From assembly GCF_900180345.1 (NCBI RefSeq), contig NZ_FXLV01000002.1, positions 1 to 60,102 of the forward strand: a stretch of 60,102 bases of DNA, in the 5' to 3' direction. The position numbers and the translations under genes are program-made. The DNA comes from Bathymodiolus heckerae thiotrophic gill symbiont (GTDB taxonomy: Bacteria; Pseudomonadota; Gammaproteobacteria; PS1; Pseudothioglobaceae). The notes under the pieces were generated by a model that saw only the letters and a program-made list of their open reading frames with translations, did no database searches and was not told the DNA's origin. Shown one piece after another: positions 52,787 through 60,102 of the stretch; position 1 is the first letter of the stretch, and each line of letters begins with the position of its first letter.

Positions 52787-54057
52787 TGTATTTCTCCTGT
52801 GAGTAAGGCAAGTTTTTCAAACCAAATAACAAAATCGAACTGGTTTTTTGCCAGTTTATATTCGGTATTGGTGAGCTGAATGAGCGCATCGCCAATATCA
52901 CTTTCTAGCTCCATTTCGTAATTTGCTCTGGCGCGTTCAAGGTATAAATCACGATAATCAAGCTCAGTGGCGAGTGATATTTGAACTTGTTTTAGCTCGT
53001 TTAGCGTAAGCCAAAAGGTGAGTATTTTCGAGGATAGATTTTGTTTGAATTGTTTGATTTCAAGCGCAACCTGTTTCATCCGAACTTTCAGTTTTGCAAT
53101 AGTTTGCCGTTTACTGTTGTCTTCGCCGAGCGGCATAGTTAAGTTGATACCAAAGCGTAAATTGCTATTTTTATCACGCTGATAGGCTTGCTCTCCTACT
53201 CTGATATTGCCTTTAATAACCACGCCGTAATCACTTTTATGGTGACTAATTTGGCGTTTTAGCGAGGATAAATTTTGGCGCATAATTTGTAGTTCGGCGT
53301 TGTTTTTAAAGGCGCTTTCTCTTAATTCGTCAAGTGAGGCCAACACTTTAGAAAAATAATGCTTTAACTTGGGCTTTACCAAATCATCGGGGCGATCTTC
53401 GTATTTAATGCCTAAAATATCTGCTAATTCTGCACGCTTAAGGATTTGTTGCGCCTCAATTCTTATGCGCCTGCTCACATCTAGTTGAGTGATGGCTTGC
53501 TTGCCAAGTAACTCTACCTCTGATGCTTTATTAATATCAAAATCATCTCGCACATCGTTTGCCTGAATGGCGGAGATTGCCAAGCGTTCAAGCATGGTTT
53601 CAAGCTGCATATCTACTAAAATCACCTCAAAAAAACGACTCATAATATCAATATTTTTCTCTTTTTTTAGATAGGCTAAGGCTTGTTTGGCACTGGTAAT
53701 TGTTTGCTGAGCCGTGCCAATATCAATATCAGCATTTTGCTCAAACAGGGTTTTTTCAAGGCGAATAAAGGCATGAGAATTATTAACACCATTAGAAAAT
53801 TCCTTTCTTTGTGCTAATTGCAAATCCAAGTTAGCTTGAAAATCAAAACTGGATTGCGCACTTTGCAAGTCAATCAAACCTTCGTTGATGGCTAATTGTT
53901 GTTTTTGCACCTCAAAACTTTGATTTTCCCCAATTTTAAATGCTTGCTCTAAGCTTAGTGGATTGGGGGTTTTAGCGGCTGTGGTAAGCGATGAGAATGC
54001 AAAAAATCCAAAGATTATCAAGCTTTTTAGGCGGTAGTTAGGTATTAGTAAAATCAC
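52783..54057 (-). CDS. TolC-family outer-membrane efflux protein
   Basis: The 424-residue product has a signal peptide region (FGFFAFSSLTTAAKT), then long helical repeats typical of TolC-type channels (SLEQAFKIGENQSFEVQKQQLAINEGLIDLQSAQSSFDFQANLDLQLAQRKE and related C-terminal repeats). It overlaps its neighbours by four bases on both sides. Such channels dock with HlyD-type adaptors to export metals, drugs or peptides; the substrate here is unknown. Confidence 0.85.
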   Translation of the reverse strand: MILLIPNYRLKSLIIFGFFAFSSLTTAAKTPNPLSLEQAFKIGENQSFEVQKQQLAINEGLIDLQSAQSSFDFQANLDLQLAQRKEFSNGVNNSHAFIRLEKTLFEQNADIDIGTAQQTITSAKQALAYLKKEKNIDIMSRFFEVILVDMQLETMLERLAISAIQANDVRDDFDINKASEVELLGKQAITQLDVSRRIRIEAQQILKRAELADILGIKYEDRPDDLVKPKLKHYFSKVLASLDELRESAFKNNAELQIMRQNLSSLKRQISHHKSDYGVVIKGNIRVGEQAYQRDKNSNLRFGINLTMPLGEDNSKRQTIAKLKVRMKQVALEIKQFKQNLSSKILTFWLTLNELKQVQISLATELDYRDLYLERARANYEMELESDIGDALIQLTNTEYKLAKNQFDFVIWFEKLALLTGEIQ

Positions 54058-54557
54058 CGATGTTTGCGTTTATAGCGTATAAATTTTTCATCTTTATAAG
54101 CTTTTTCAACGAAATAATTTGCTAACAGTAAAAAGTCTTTTTCATTGGCAAAACCCGTACGGCGTACCATGCGCTTGCCAGTTAAGTCAAAAAAAGCGAG
54201 CACAGGTGTGGCACCAACTAGATTATGGCGTTGAGCAAAGATTTTCTCTAAAGTGTCGTTGCCGTTAAAATCAGTCAAATCCACGCTGGACTCTATATCT
54301 ACTTCAAAGTTTAAGAAATTCTGCTTAAAATAATCAATCACAGGCTTTTGGCTCAGAACATTACGGCGCATTTTTTGGCAAAATGGACACTCTTCCATGT
54401 GAAAAAAGATAAAAATCCCCTCTTTTTTGGCATCAATAGCATCTTCTAGATTTTCAGAATAATCATTAAAGTGCTGGTCAAATAGCGTGTTATTCTCTAC
54501 CGCATAAGTAGAATGAGAAAAAACTAATATCAGCAATAAGTATAAAATTTTTTTCAT
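54054..54557 (-). CDS. Periplasmic thioredoxin-like protein (SoxW-like)
   Basis: I choose ATG 54557 (MKKILYLLLILVFSHSTYA, signal peptide to about residue 19; 167 residues). The CxxC site is CPFC in MEECPFCQKMRRNVL, and the cis-proline is in VGATPVLAFFDLTGK. Layout and length are close to SoxW and related thiol-disulfide proteins that keep periplasmic sulfur-oxidation or cytochrome proteins reduced. It starts the operon with the TolC-like and HlyD-like genes. Confidence 0.75.
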   Translation of the reverse strand: MKKILYLLLILVFSHSTYAVENNTLFDQHFNDYSENLEDAIDAKKEGIFIFFHMEECPFCQKMRRNVLSQKPVIDYFKQNFLNFEVDIESSVDLTDFNGNDTLEKIFAQRHNLVGATPVLAFFDLTGKRMVRRTGFANEKDFLLLANYFVEKAYKDEKFIRYKRKHR

Positions 54558-54616
54558 TAGCACTCCTCAAGTTACAAAGGCAATGATAACATTTATTTAA
54601 GCAGTCATTAAGACTT

Positions 54617-55648
54617 TTAATTATTGTTATTTTCTAAGGTTAATAAAAACTGTTTTCTGTCTAATCCGCCGCCATAACCACCGAGCGATCCATCTGAGGC
54701 GATGACACGATGACAAGGCACAATTAAGCCAATTTTGTTACAACCATTGGCACTGGCAACTGCACGAATAGCGCTTGGTTTATGCATAAATTCTGCCTCG
54801 TATTTGTAACTCCAAGTCTTTCCATATGGGATTTTAAGTAAGGTTTGCCACACTTGTCGCTGGAAATCGGTGCCTACCATGTGTAAATCAAGGTCAAAAT
54901 TTTTGCGTTTGCCATCCAGATATTCTGCGATTTGTATTTGCACTAAGTCCAAATATGGATTGCTACCCGGCAAAATCACCGCATTTAGTCGAGCGCACAA
55001 ATCCTTAAATTCAGTCTCTAACATTCGTCTATCACTAAATTCCAATAAGCACAAGCCCTTTGTGGTAGCACAAGCAAACATGGTGCCAATTTTAGTAGGA
55101 AAACGAATGATATTAATCACGATTTTATTTGTCTTTTTATCACTTGTTCCGAAGAGCTTTTTCCAGCCTTGATTAAAGCTACTTAAACTCTCATAGCCCA
55201 GTCCAAAAGCGGTATTAGTGATAGAATTTCCGCCTTTTATTTGATTGTAAGCCTTGTTAATTCTGAACATTCTTTGATAAGCGTGAAAGGTCATATTATG
55301 ATTAACCTTAAACCAGCGGCGAATTTTGTTAGGCTCAATACCTCGTTTTCTCAAATCATAATCTTTGATTTTTAGATAAGGATCGTTTTGCAAATCATGG
55401 ATAATTTTTTCAACATAGTCAGGTGTTTTACCTTCAATCCCCATTGGTTTACAAATTTTACAAGGACGAAAACCTGCTTTAATGGCATCATTTTGACTGT
55501 CGTAAAATACCACATTTTGCACTTTTGGTTTTTTAGCTCGGCAGGATGCCCGGCAAAAAATACCTGTGGTTACAACGGCAGTTATGTATGGCGACAATGA
55601 GTTTGCTTTAATAAGTGCATATTTTTCGTCAAAAGTTAAGTGTTTCAT
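54617..55648 (-). CDS. ada: Bifunctional DNA alkylation repair/regulatory protein Ada
   Basis: Ada removes methyl groups from DNA and, once self-methylated, activates adaptive-response genes. The 343-residue product has the N-terminal zinc domain with four cysteines (C32, C36, C63, C66 in GIFCRASCRAKK and RPCKIC), an AraC-type HTH (about residues 85-165), and the C-terminal O6-alkylguanine transferase with PCHRV (C312) and the SLGGYGGG loop. All key residues are present. Target genes such as alkA or alkB are not adjacent. Confidence 0.93.
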   Translation of the reverse strand: MKHLTFDEKYALIKANSLSPYITAVVTTGIFCRASCRAKKPKVQNVVFYDSQNDAIKAGFRPCKICKPMGIEGKTPDYVEKIIHDLQNDPYLKIKDYDLRKRGIEPNKIRRWFKVNHNMTFHAYQRMFRINKAYNQIKGGNSITNTAFGLGYESLSSFNQGWKKLFGTSDKKTNKIVINIIRFPTKIGTMFACATTKGLCLLEFSDRRMLETEFKDLCARLNAVILPGSNPYLDLVQIQIAEYLDGKRKNFDLDLHMVGTDFQRQVWQTLLKIPYGKTWSYKYEAEFMHKPSAIRAVASANGCNKIGLIVPCHRVIASDGSLGGYGGGLDRKQFLLTLENNNN

Positions 55649-55714
55649 TGGGCTATTTTATAAGCACCAAGAGACAGAGCGCTTACAAAAACTTAACAAG
55701 TTCATTGAAAAAAA

Positions 55715-56659
55715 TTAATCAAACAAAGCTTCAATAAATTCTTTTGCTTTAAACGGTTTTAAATCGTCAATCCCTTCACCTACGCCAATGTAGCGAATAG
55801 GGAGATTGAGTTCATCAGAGATGGCGAATAGCACGCCGCCTTTGGCAGTGCCGTCTAGTTTAGTGATACTAATACCACTTAAAGAAACTGCTTTGTTGAA
55901 TTCTTTGGCTTGATTGATGGCATTTTGCCCTGAGCCACCGTCAATTACCAGCATTACTTCATGCGGTGCATTTTCATTTTGTTTGGTGATGACACGCTTG
56001 ATTTTGGTTAATTCTTGCATAAGATTGTCCTGTGTGTGCAAGCGTCCTGCGGTATCGGCAATTAAAATATCGATATTTTTGGCTTGTGCTGATTGGTAGG
56101 CATCAAAGATGACTGAGGCGGCATCAGCACCTGTGCCTTGTGCAACGACCGTTATATCGTTGCGTTTACCCCAGACTTTGAGCTGCTCAACAGCGGCGGC
56201 GCGGAAAGTATCACCCGCTGCCAACATTACTGATTTGCCTTGGTTTTGGAATGATTTAGCCAGTTTGCCAATAGTGGTGGTTTTGCCAGCGCCGTTCACA
56301 CCGACAACTAAAATAACAAAAGTTTCACTGCTATTGATGTTGAGTTGGTTATCTTCAATCAACAATTTGGCTAATTCATCTTTTAAGAAATCATACAAGG
56401 CATCAGAGTCTTTAAGGATTTTTCGAGAGGCATTTTTACGCACAGATTCTAAGATTTTATCAGTGGTGTTGATACCAATATCTGCGGTAATGAGTAGTAT
56501 TTCTAACGCCTCTAACAAATCTTCATCAATGTTTTTTTTACCCAATAGTAATGACGACAAGCCAGCACCTAATTTTTGCCTAGATTTAGCTAAGCGCTGT
56601 TTTAAAGAAGTTGGCTGCTGTATTAAATCGGATTTATTTTTTTTGAAAAAATTAAACAT
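55715..56659 (-). CDS. ftsY: Signal recognition particle receptor FtsY
   Basis: FtsY is the membrane-associated GTPase that docks the signal recognition particle. The 314-residue product has a short N-terminal region, the helical N domain, and the G domain with GVNGAGKTTTIGKL (residues 120-133), DTFRAAAVEQL, ADTAGR, TKLDGTAKGG and a membrane-facing C-terminus (GVGEGIDDLKPF). The long acidic A domain of E. coli FtsY is missing, as in many small genomes. In the fourth block the usual DAGTGQN is DGGSGQN. It diverges from the M16 peptidase gene. Confidence 0.96.
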   Translation of the reverse strand: MFNFFKKNKSDLIQQPTSLKQRLAKSRQKLGAGLSSLLLGKKNIDEDLLEALEILLITADIGINTTDKILESVRKNASRKILKDSDALYDFLKDELAKLLIEDNQLNINSSETFVILVVGVNGAGKTTTIGKLAKSFQNQGKSVMLAAGDTFRAAAVEQLKVWGKRNDITVVAQGTGADAASVIFDAYQSAQAKNIDILIADTAGRLHTQDNLMQELTKIKRVITKQNENAPHEVMLVIDGGSGQNAINQAKEFNKAVSLSGISITKLDGTAKGGVLFAISDELNLPIRYIGVGEGIDDLKPFKAKEFIEALFD

Positions 56660-56673
56660 TTATAATATTGATA

Positions 56674-57999
56674 ATGAAAAATTTGATTTTACTATCCTTT
56701 GCTTTCTTTTTTAGTGCTTTTGCTTGTGCAATTGAACTTGAAAAACACAACATCACCCAAACGACCTTGGACAATGGGCTGAAAATTATCATCAAAACCG
56801 ATAAGCGTGCACCTGTATTTATTTCTCAACTTTGGTATCGGGTTGGTGCTAGTGACGAATCTCGCCCTAATACAGGCATCTCACATATGCTTGAGCATAT
56901 GATGTTTAAAGGCACACGGGATTACAAAGTTGGCGAATTTTCAAAAATTATTGCCCGTAATGGCGGCAATGATAATGCCTTTACTTCCAAAGATTACACC
57001 GCTTATTATCAAAAAATGCACAAGTCAAAATTAGCACTTGCTATCAAAATGGAAGCAGACAGAATGCGTCATTTGCAACTGTCTAATGATGAATTTGAAA
57101 AAGAAAGACAAGTAGTGATTGAAGAGCGTCGATTACGCATAGAGGACAACCCGAATGCCCAAGTGTATGAGCATTTAAAGCTGATTTCTTTTGACAAAAA
57201 TGGCGCTTATCACGCGCCAATTATTGGCTTTCAAGCGGACATAGAGTCTTATCATTTGCATGATTTACGCACTTGGTATGAAAAATATTACGCACCTAAT
57301 AATGCCTCATTAGTGGTGGTGGGCGATGTAGATCCTGCCGAGGTAATTGTGCTGGCTCGGCAGTATTTTGGCGGCTATAAAGTTAATCCAAATATAACCA
57401 ATGTTGACAACCCCTCTATTGCTCAAACCAGCAATACTCGTGTGTTAAAGCTCAAAGCACAGCTGCCTTTTTACATCTTATCTTTTTCTGTGCCGAGCCT
57501 CAAAACCACAGACAATACACACAATGCTTACGCTCTAGATATGTTGGCTTATGTATTGGATAACGGCTTGTCTAAAGCCTTGATTAGAGAGCAACAAATT
57601 GCCTCAAGTATTGGCGTAGAGTATCGACTATACGATAAATATAACACCTTATTTACCCTGAGTTTTATCCCCGTCAAAGGTGTGAGTAATGAGGCGGTTT
57701 TGTCAGCAATTAAAAGCAAAATTACCGAATTGATTCAAAACCCTGATTTGATTAAAGACGAACTAGTCCGTATCAAAACCCAACTTGAAGCCGAATTTGT
57801 GTTTGAGCAAGATCACATATCCACCCAGTCTTATTACCTGGGTATGCTCTCTGCCATTGGTTTAAGTGTTGAAACTTTGTTTTCCTATGTGGATAAAATG
57901 AACGCCATTAGTGCCAATGATGTGGCGCAAGCTGCTAAACAGTATTTGAATTTCTCTCAAGCAAACTCGGTAGAGCTCATTCCCCAAGGCATTAAATGA
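56674..57999 (+). CDS. M16 zinc metallopeptidase, periplasmic (catalytic)
   Basis: I choose ATG 56674 (441 residues) rather than the TTG six bases earlier. A signal peptide covers residues 1-19 (ending SAFACA). The inverted zinc motif HMLEH (H71, E74, H75) is followed by the distal glutamate in VVIEERRLRIEDNP. Family blocks YRVGASDESRPNTGISHM and NNASLVVVGDVDPAEV are present. It is the active half of a tandem M16 pair; the second gene overlaps by four bases. Natural substrates of such pairs are short peptides or fragments in the periplasm. Confidence 0.93.
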   Translation: MKNLILLSFAFFFSAFACAIELEKHNITQTTLDNGLKIIIKTDKRAPVFISQLWYRVGASDESRPNTGISHMLEHMMFKGTRDYKVGEFSKIIARNGGNDNAFTSKDYTAYYQKMHKSKLALAIKMEADRMRHLQLSNDEFEKERQVVIEERRLRIEDNPNAQVYEHLKLISFDKNGAYHAPIIGFQADIESYHLHDLRTWYEKYYAPNNASLVVVGDVDPAEVIVLARQYFGGYKVNPNITNVDNPSIAQTSNTRVLKLKAQLPFYILSFSVPSLKTTDNTHNAYALDMLAYVLDNGLSKALIREQQIASSIGVEYRLYDKYNTLFTLSFIPVKGVSNEAVLSAIKSKITELIQNPDLIKDELVRIKTQLEAEFVFEQDHISTQSYYLGMLSAIGLSVETLFSYVDKMNAISANDVAQAAKQYLNFSQANSVELIPQGIK

Positions 58000-59285
58000 A
58001 AGTACTCATCTTATTTTTATCGTTAATAACCAACGCATACGCTACGCTTGACATTCAGCATTGGACAACACCTGAAGGTGCAAAGGTTTTATTTGTGCAA
58101 ACCCAAGACTTGCCAATGTTAGATATTGCCTTAAATTTTGATGCCGCCAGTAGTAGAGATGGCGAGCAACACGGTTTAGCCTCTTTAACCAGTAATTTAC
58201 TGGGCACAGCCACCCAAGCTCACAACGAAGAACAAATTATTAACGCCTTTGAATCAATAGGTGCACAGTTTTCCAGCAATTCTCTAAAAGATATGTCAAT
58301 TTTGTCATTGCGTACACTCTCAAGAGATGAGGTTTTAAAAAAATCCCTCAATATTTTTACCGAAGTGGTTACTCTGCCAAGTTTTCAACAAAAATATTTA
58401 ACCCGTGAAAAACGCCAAACTTTACAATCAATCAAGGCCAGCGAACAATCTCCAGCCAGTGTAGCATCAAAGGCTTTTTCTAAGTCGGTATTTGGCAAAC
58501 ACCCTTATGCCCATAGCAAAATCGGCACACAAGCAACGATTGAAAATATCACCATAGAAGATTTAAAACGACATTATCAGCAGTTTTTCGTTGCCAAAAA
58601 TCTCACTATTGCTTTGGTGGGCGATGTCAGCAAAGTTAAAGCCAAACAGATTGCACGCCAAATTTCTCATGGCTTAAATGTAGGTAAAAAAGCCAAGCCT
58701 AATCCAATGGTTATGCCACTTAATGCAACTCAAAATATTCACATTAACTTCCCCTCAAAACAAACCCACTTGCTGATTGGTCAAATGGGTATTAATCGCA
58801 CTCATCCCGATTATTACCCCTTATATTTAGGCAACCATATCTTTGGCGGTAGCGGGCTGACTTCACTTTTAAGCAATGAAATTCGTGAGAAAAAAGGTTT
58901 GGCTTATTCGGCGTATAGTTATTTTAGTCAAATGCAATCAAACGGTTTATTTATGATGCGTTTGCAAACCAAAAACACCCAAGCCAACAAGGCCAAAACC
59001 ATTGCTATTGCAACACTGAATAATTTTATCAATAGCCCAATTAATACACAAAAATTACAAGACGGAAAAGACAATATTATCGGCGGTTTTGCCCTGCAAA
59101 CAGCCAGTAATGCCAATATCTTAACTTATCTTTCACTTATTGGTTTTTACAATCTACCCTTGGATTATTTAAGCAGTTTTGTGCACCAAATTAAAGACAT
59201 CAGCGCACAAGATGTGCAAAACGCCTTCAAACGCCTAATAGACATAAACAAACTTGTTGTTCTAAGCGTTGGAGCAGAACAGTGA
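57996..59285 (+). CDS. M16 peptidase-like partner, non-catalytic
   Basis: The 429-residue product has a signal peptide (MKVLILFLSLITNAYA). It shares the M16 fold (SSRDGEQHGLASLTSNLLGTAT; FGKHPYAHSKIGTQATIENITIEDLKRHYQQFFVAKNLTIALVGDV) but lacks the HxxEH zinc motif. It keeps a substrate-side RxxxY stretch (SNEIREKKGLAYSAYSYF). Together with the preceding gene it should form the two-part protease chamber. It overlaps its neighbours by four bases on both sides. Confidence 0.92.
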   Translation: MKVLILFLSLITNAYATLDIQHWTTPEGAKVLFVQTQDLPMLDIALNFDAASSRDGEQHGLASLTSNLLGTATQAHNEEQIINAFESIGAQFSSNSLKDMSILSLRTLSRDEVLKKSLNIFTEVVTLPSFQQKYLTREKRQTLQSIKASEQSPASVASKAFSKSVFGKHPYAHSKIGTQATIENITIEDLKRHYQQFFVAKNLTIALVGDVSKVKAKQIARQISHGLNVGKKAKPNPMVMPLNATQNIHINFPSKQTHLLIGQMGINRTHPDYYPLYLGNHIFGGSGLTSLLSNEIREKKGLAYSAYSYFSQMQSNGLFMMRLQTKNTQANKAKTIAIATLNNFINSPINTQKLQDGKDNIIGGFALQTASNANILTYLSLIGFYNLPLDYLSSFVHQIKDISAQDVQNAFKRLIDINKLVVLSVGAEQ

Positions 59286-59635
59286 CAAGTGCAACCATTT
59301 TGCTATTTTCCTACGGCACTTTACAAACCCCCGCCGTACAACTAGAAACCTTCGAACGCAAATTGGTGGGTTATGAAGATCAATTACTCGGCTACAAACT
59401 AGCAATGGTCAAAATCCAAGACCAAGGTGTAGTGGCACTCAGTGGCGAAACCCACCACCCAATCGCAATCCCTAGCTCATCCGAACGCATATTAGGCAAA
59501 GTATTCAAAATCACTCCCGAAGAGCTTGTACAATCTGACAAATACGAAGTGGACGAATATCAGCGAGTATTAGGGCAAATGGCATCAGGCAAGCCTGCTT
59601 GGGTGTATGTTAAAGACACCCTAAAAAAAATCTAA
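59282..59635 (+). CDS. Gamma-glutamylcyclotransferase-like (AIG2-fold) protein
   Basis: The 117-residue product starts at GTG 59282, overlapping the M16 stop. The N-terminal ATILLFSYGTLQTPAVQLETF carries the YGTL motif of the GGCT/AIG2 fold. GKVFKITPEELVQSDKYEVDEYQRV carries the conserved glutamate-rich segment, and PAWVYVKD ends the fold. Related proteins act on gamma-glutamyl peptides, but the substrate of this branch is unknown. Confidence 0.85.
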   Translation: MTSATILLFSYGTLQTPAVQLETFERKLVGYEDQLLGYKLAMVKIQDQGVVALSGETHHPIAIPSSSERILGKVFKITPEELVQSDKYEVDEYQRVLGQMASGKPAWVYVKDTLKKI

Positions 59636-59656
59636 CAGGCTATTATAGTACGATCA

Positions 59657-59835
59657 GAGGCCACTGCATTAATCCATTACAACTTATGAAATGCATAAAA
59701 TAGCACTTTTTTACCCAAAAACTATACAACAATCCTTGTAGGATAGTAAATAACTGGCTATTCTCCTCATTTTTGGATAAAAATGCACTATTTTTTTATA
59801 TTCTCTAAGTCGCACTGGGTTAATGCAGTGGTCTC
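59657..59835 (+). mobile_element. Second MITE-like element, 179 bp with long inverted ends
   Basis: The left end GAGGCCACTGCATTAATCC and the right end (reversed) GAGACCACTGCATTAACCC match at 17 of 19 bases. The similarity continues inward for about 60 bases (ACTTA..., AAATAG(C/T)..., TTTTTACCCAAAAA against TTTTTATCCAAAAA). No reading frame and no clear target duplication are seen. Only one copy lies in the window. The ends share GAGRCC with the 161-bp family but differ after that. Confidence 0.7.
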
Positions 59836-59882
59836 AAAGAGGGCAGTCTCAATTCAATGATTTTTGTTTTATTGCTTTTATA

Positions 59883-60043
59883 GAGACCTTTACATAAATA
59901 TGAATAATCATCAAAAATCCACTTTTCACCCGCTTGGCGATTTTTTAAACCCAGCCTTAGCCCTGCTAGGACAAGGTTTAATAAAATCACCAATCTGGCA
60001 AAAATTGAATTTTGCTAATCATCCCTATTTATGCAAAGGTTTC
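59883..60043 (+). mobile_element. 161-bp MITE, copy 6
   Basis: Same element with a base change in each terminal repeat (CTTTACATAAATA on the left, GGTTTC on the right). The target duplication is TTATA on both sides. The right end may be off by one base. It lies 48 bases after the 179-bp element in the otherwise geneless stretch 59636-60102. Confidence 0.93.
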
Positions 60044-60102
60044 TTATAATCACATTTTTTTAAAAGAATTTGACTTTTTTTTAAAAAGTTTGACTTATGC
60101 AA
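60044..60102 (+). other. AT-rich end of window without a recognised gene
   Basis: After copy 6 the sequence is short runs of A and T with two TTTGACTT repeats. Nothing codes within the window. Confidence 0.5.

Overview
The window is a low-GC gammaproteobacterial chromosome segment. It most resembles the sulfur-oxidising SUP05/Thioglobus clade and its bathymodiolin gill-symbiont relatives. This is inferred from a periplasmic thiosulfate-oxidation cluster (soxXYZA plus a SAXB-like gene, monohaem SoxA), classic gammaproteobacterial operon orders, and the AT-rich base composition. No taxonomic search was possible.

Layout. 1-12.6 kb: tuf end, tRNA-Trp, secE-nusG, rplKAJL and rpoBC, with L1 and L10 leader regions and terminators. 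12.6-16.6 kb: trpE and the sox cluster. 16.7-26.5 kb: dnaE, comEC, coaBC, ribD, recA, recX. 26.5-28.7 kb: a decayed accessory patch. 28.7-38.4 kb: an unknown gene, an Atm1-type ABC exporter, tgt, a small unknown gene, the mreBCD-mrdA shape operon, class I fumarase and a small secreted protein. 38.4-39 kb: RNase P RNA followed by a repeat. 39.1-42 kb: a TRAP transporter whose composition is clearly more GC-rich than its neighbours. 42-60 kb: prmC, rnfE, clpB, trmL, a polysaccharide deacetylase, fmt-argH-thioredoxin, hemC, a thioredoxin/TolC/mini-HlyD operon, ada, ftsY, an M16 peptidase pair and a GGCT-like gene.

The most notable discovery is a 161-bp non-autonomous transposable element (MITE) present in six nearly identical copies. 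It has 18-bp perfect terminal inverted repeats, and five copies are flanked by 5-bp target duplications. Two copies sit inside one RelA/SpoT-domain gene; removing each with one target copy restores a single 374-codon frame. A third splits the signal peptide of the deacetylase gene. A fourth landed on the fmt stop codon and supplies the last base of the new stop. A fifth lies just after rnpB, and a sixth is intergenic beside a second, unrelated MITE-like element with long inverted ends.

The RelA/SpoT gene is the middle member of a compact set of three reading frames joined by TAATG junctions. All three are broken: frameshifts in the first, two MITEs in the second, an A-tract frameshift in the third, which encodes a C-terminal membrane anchor. 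An attC-like imperfect palindrome precedes the set. This could be a dead toxic-alarmone-synthetase or defence cassette, but that function is inference.
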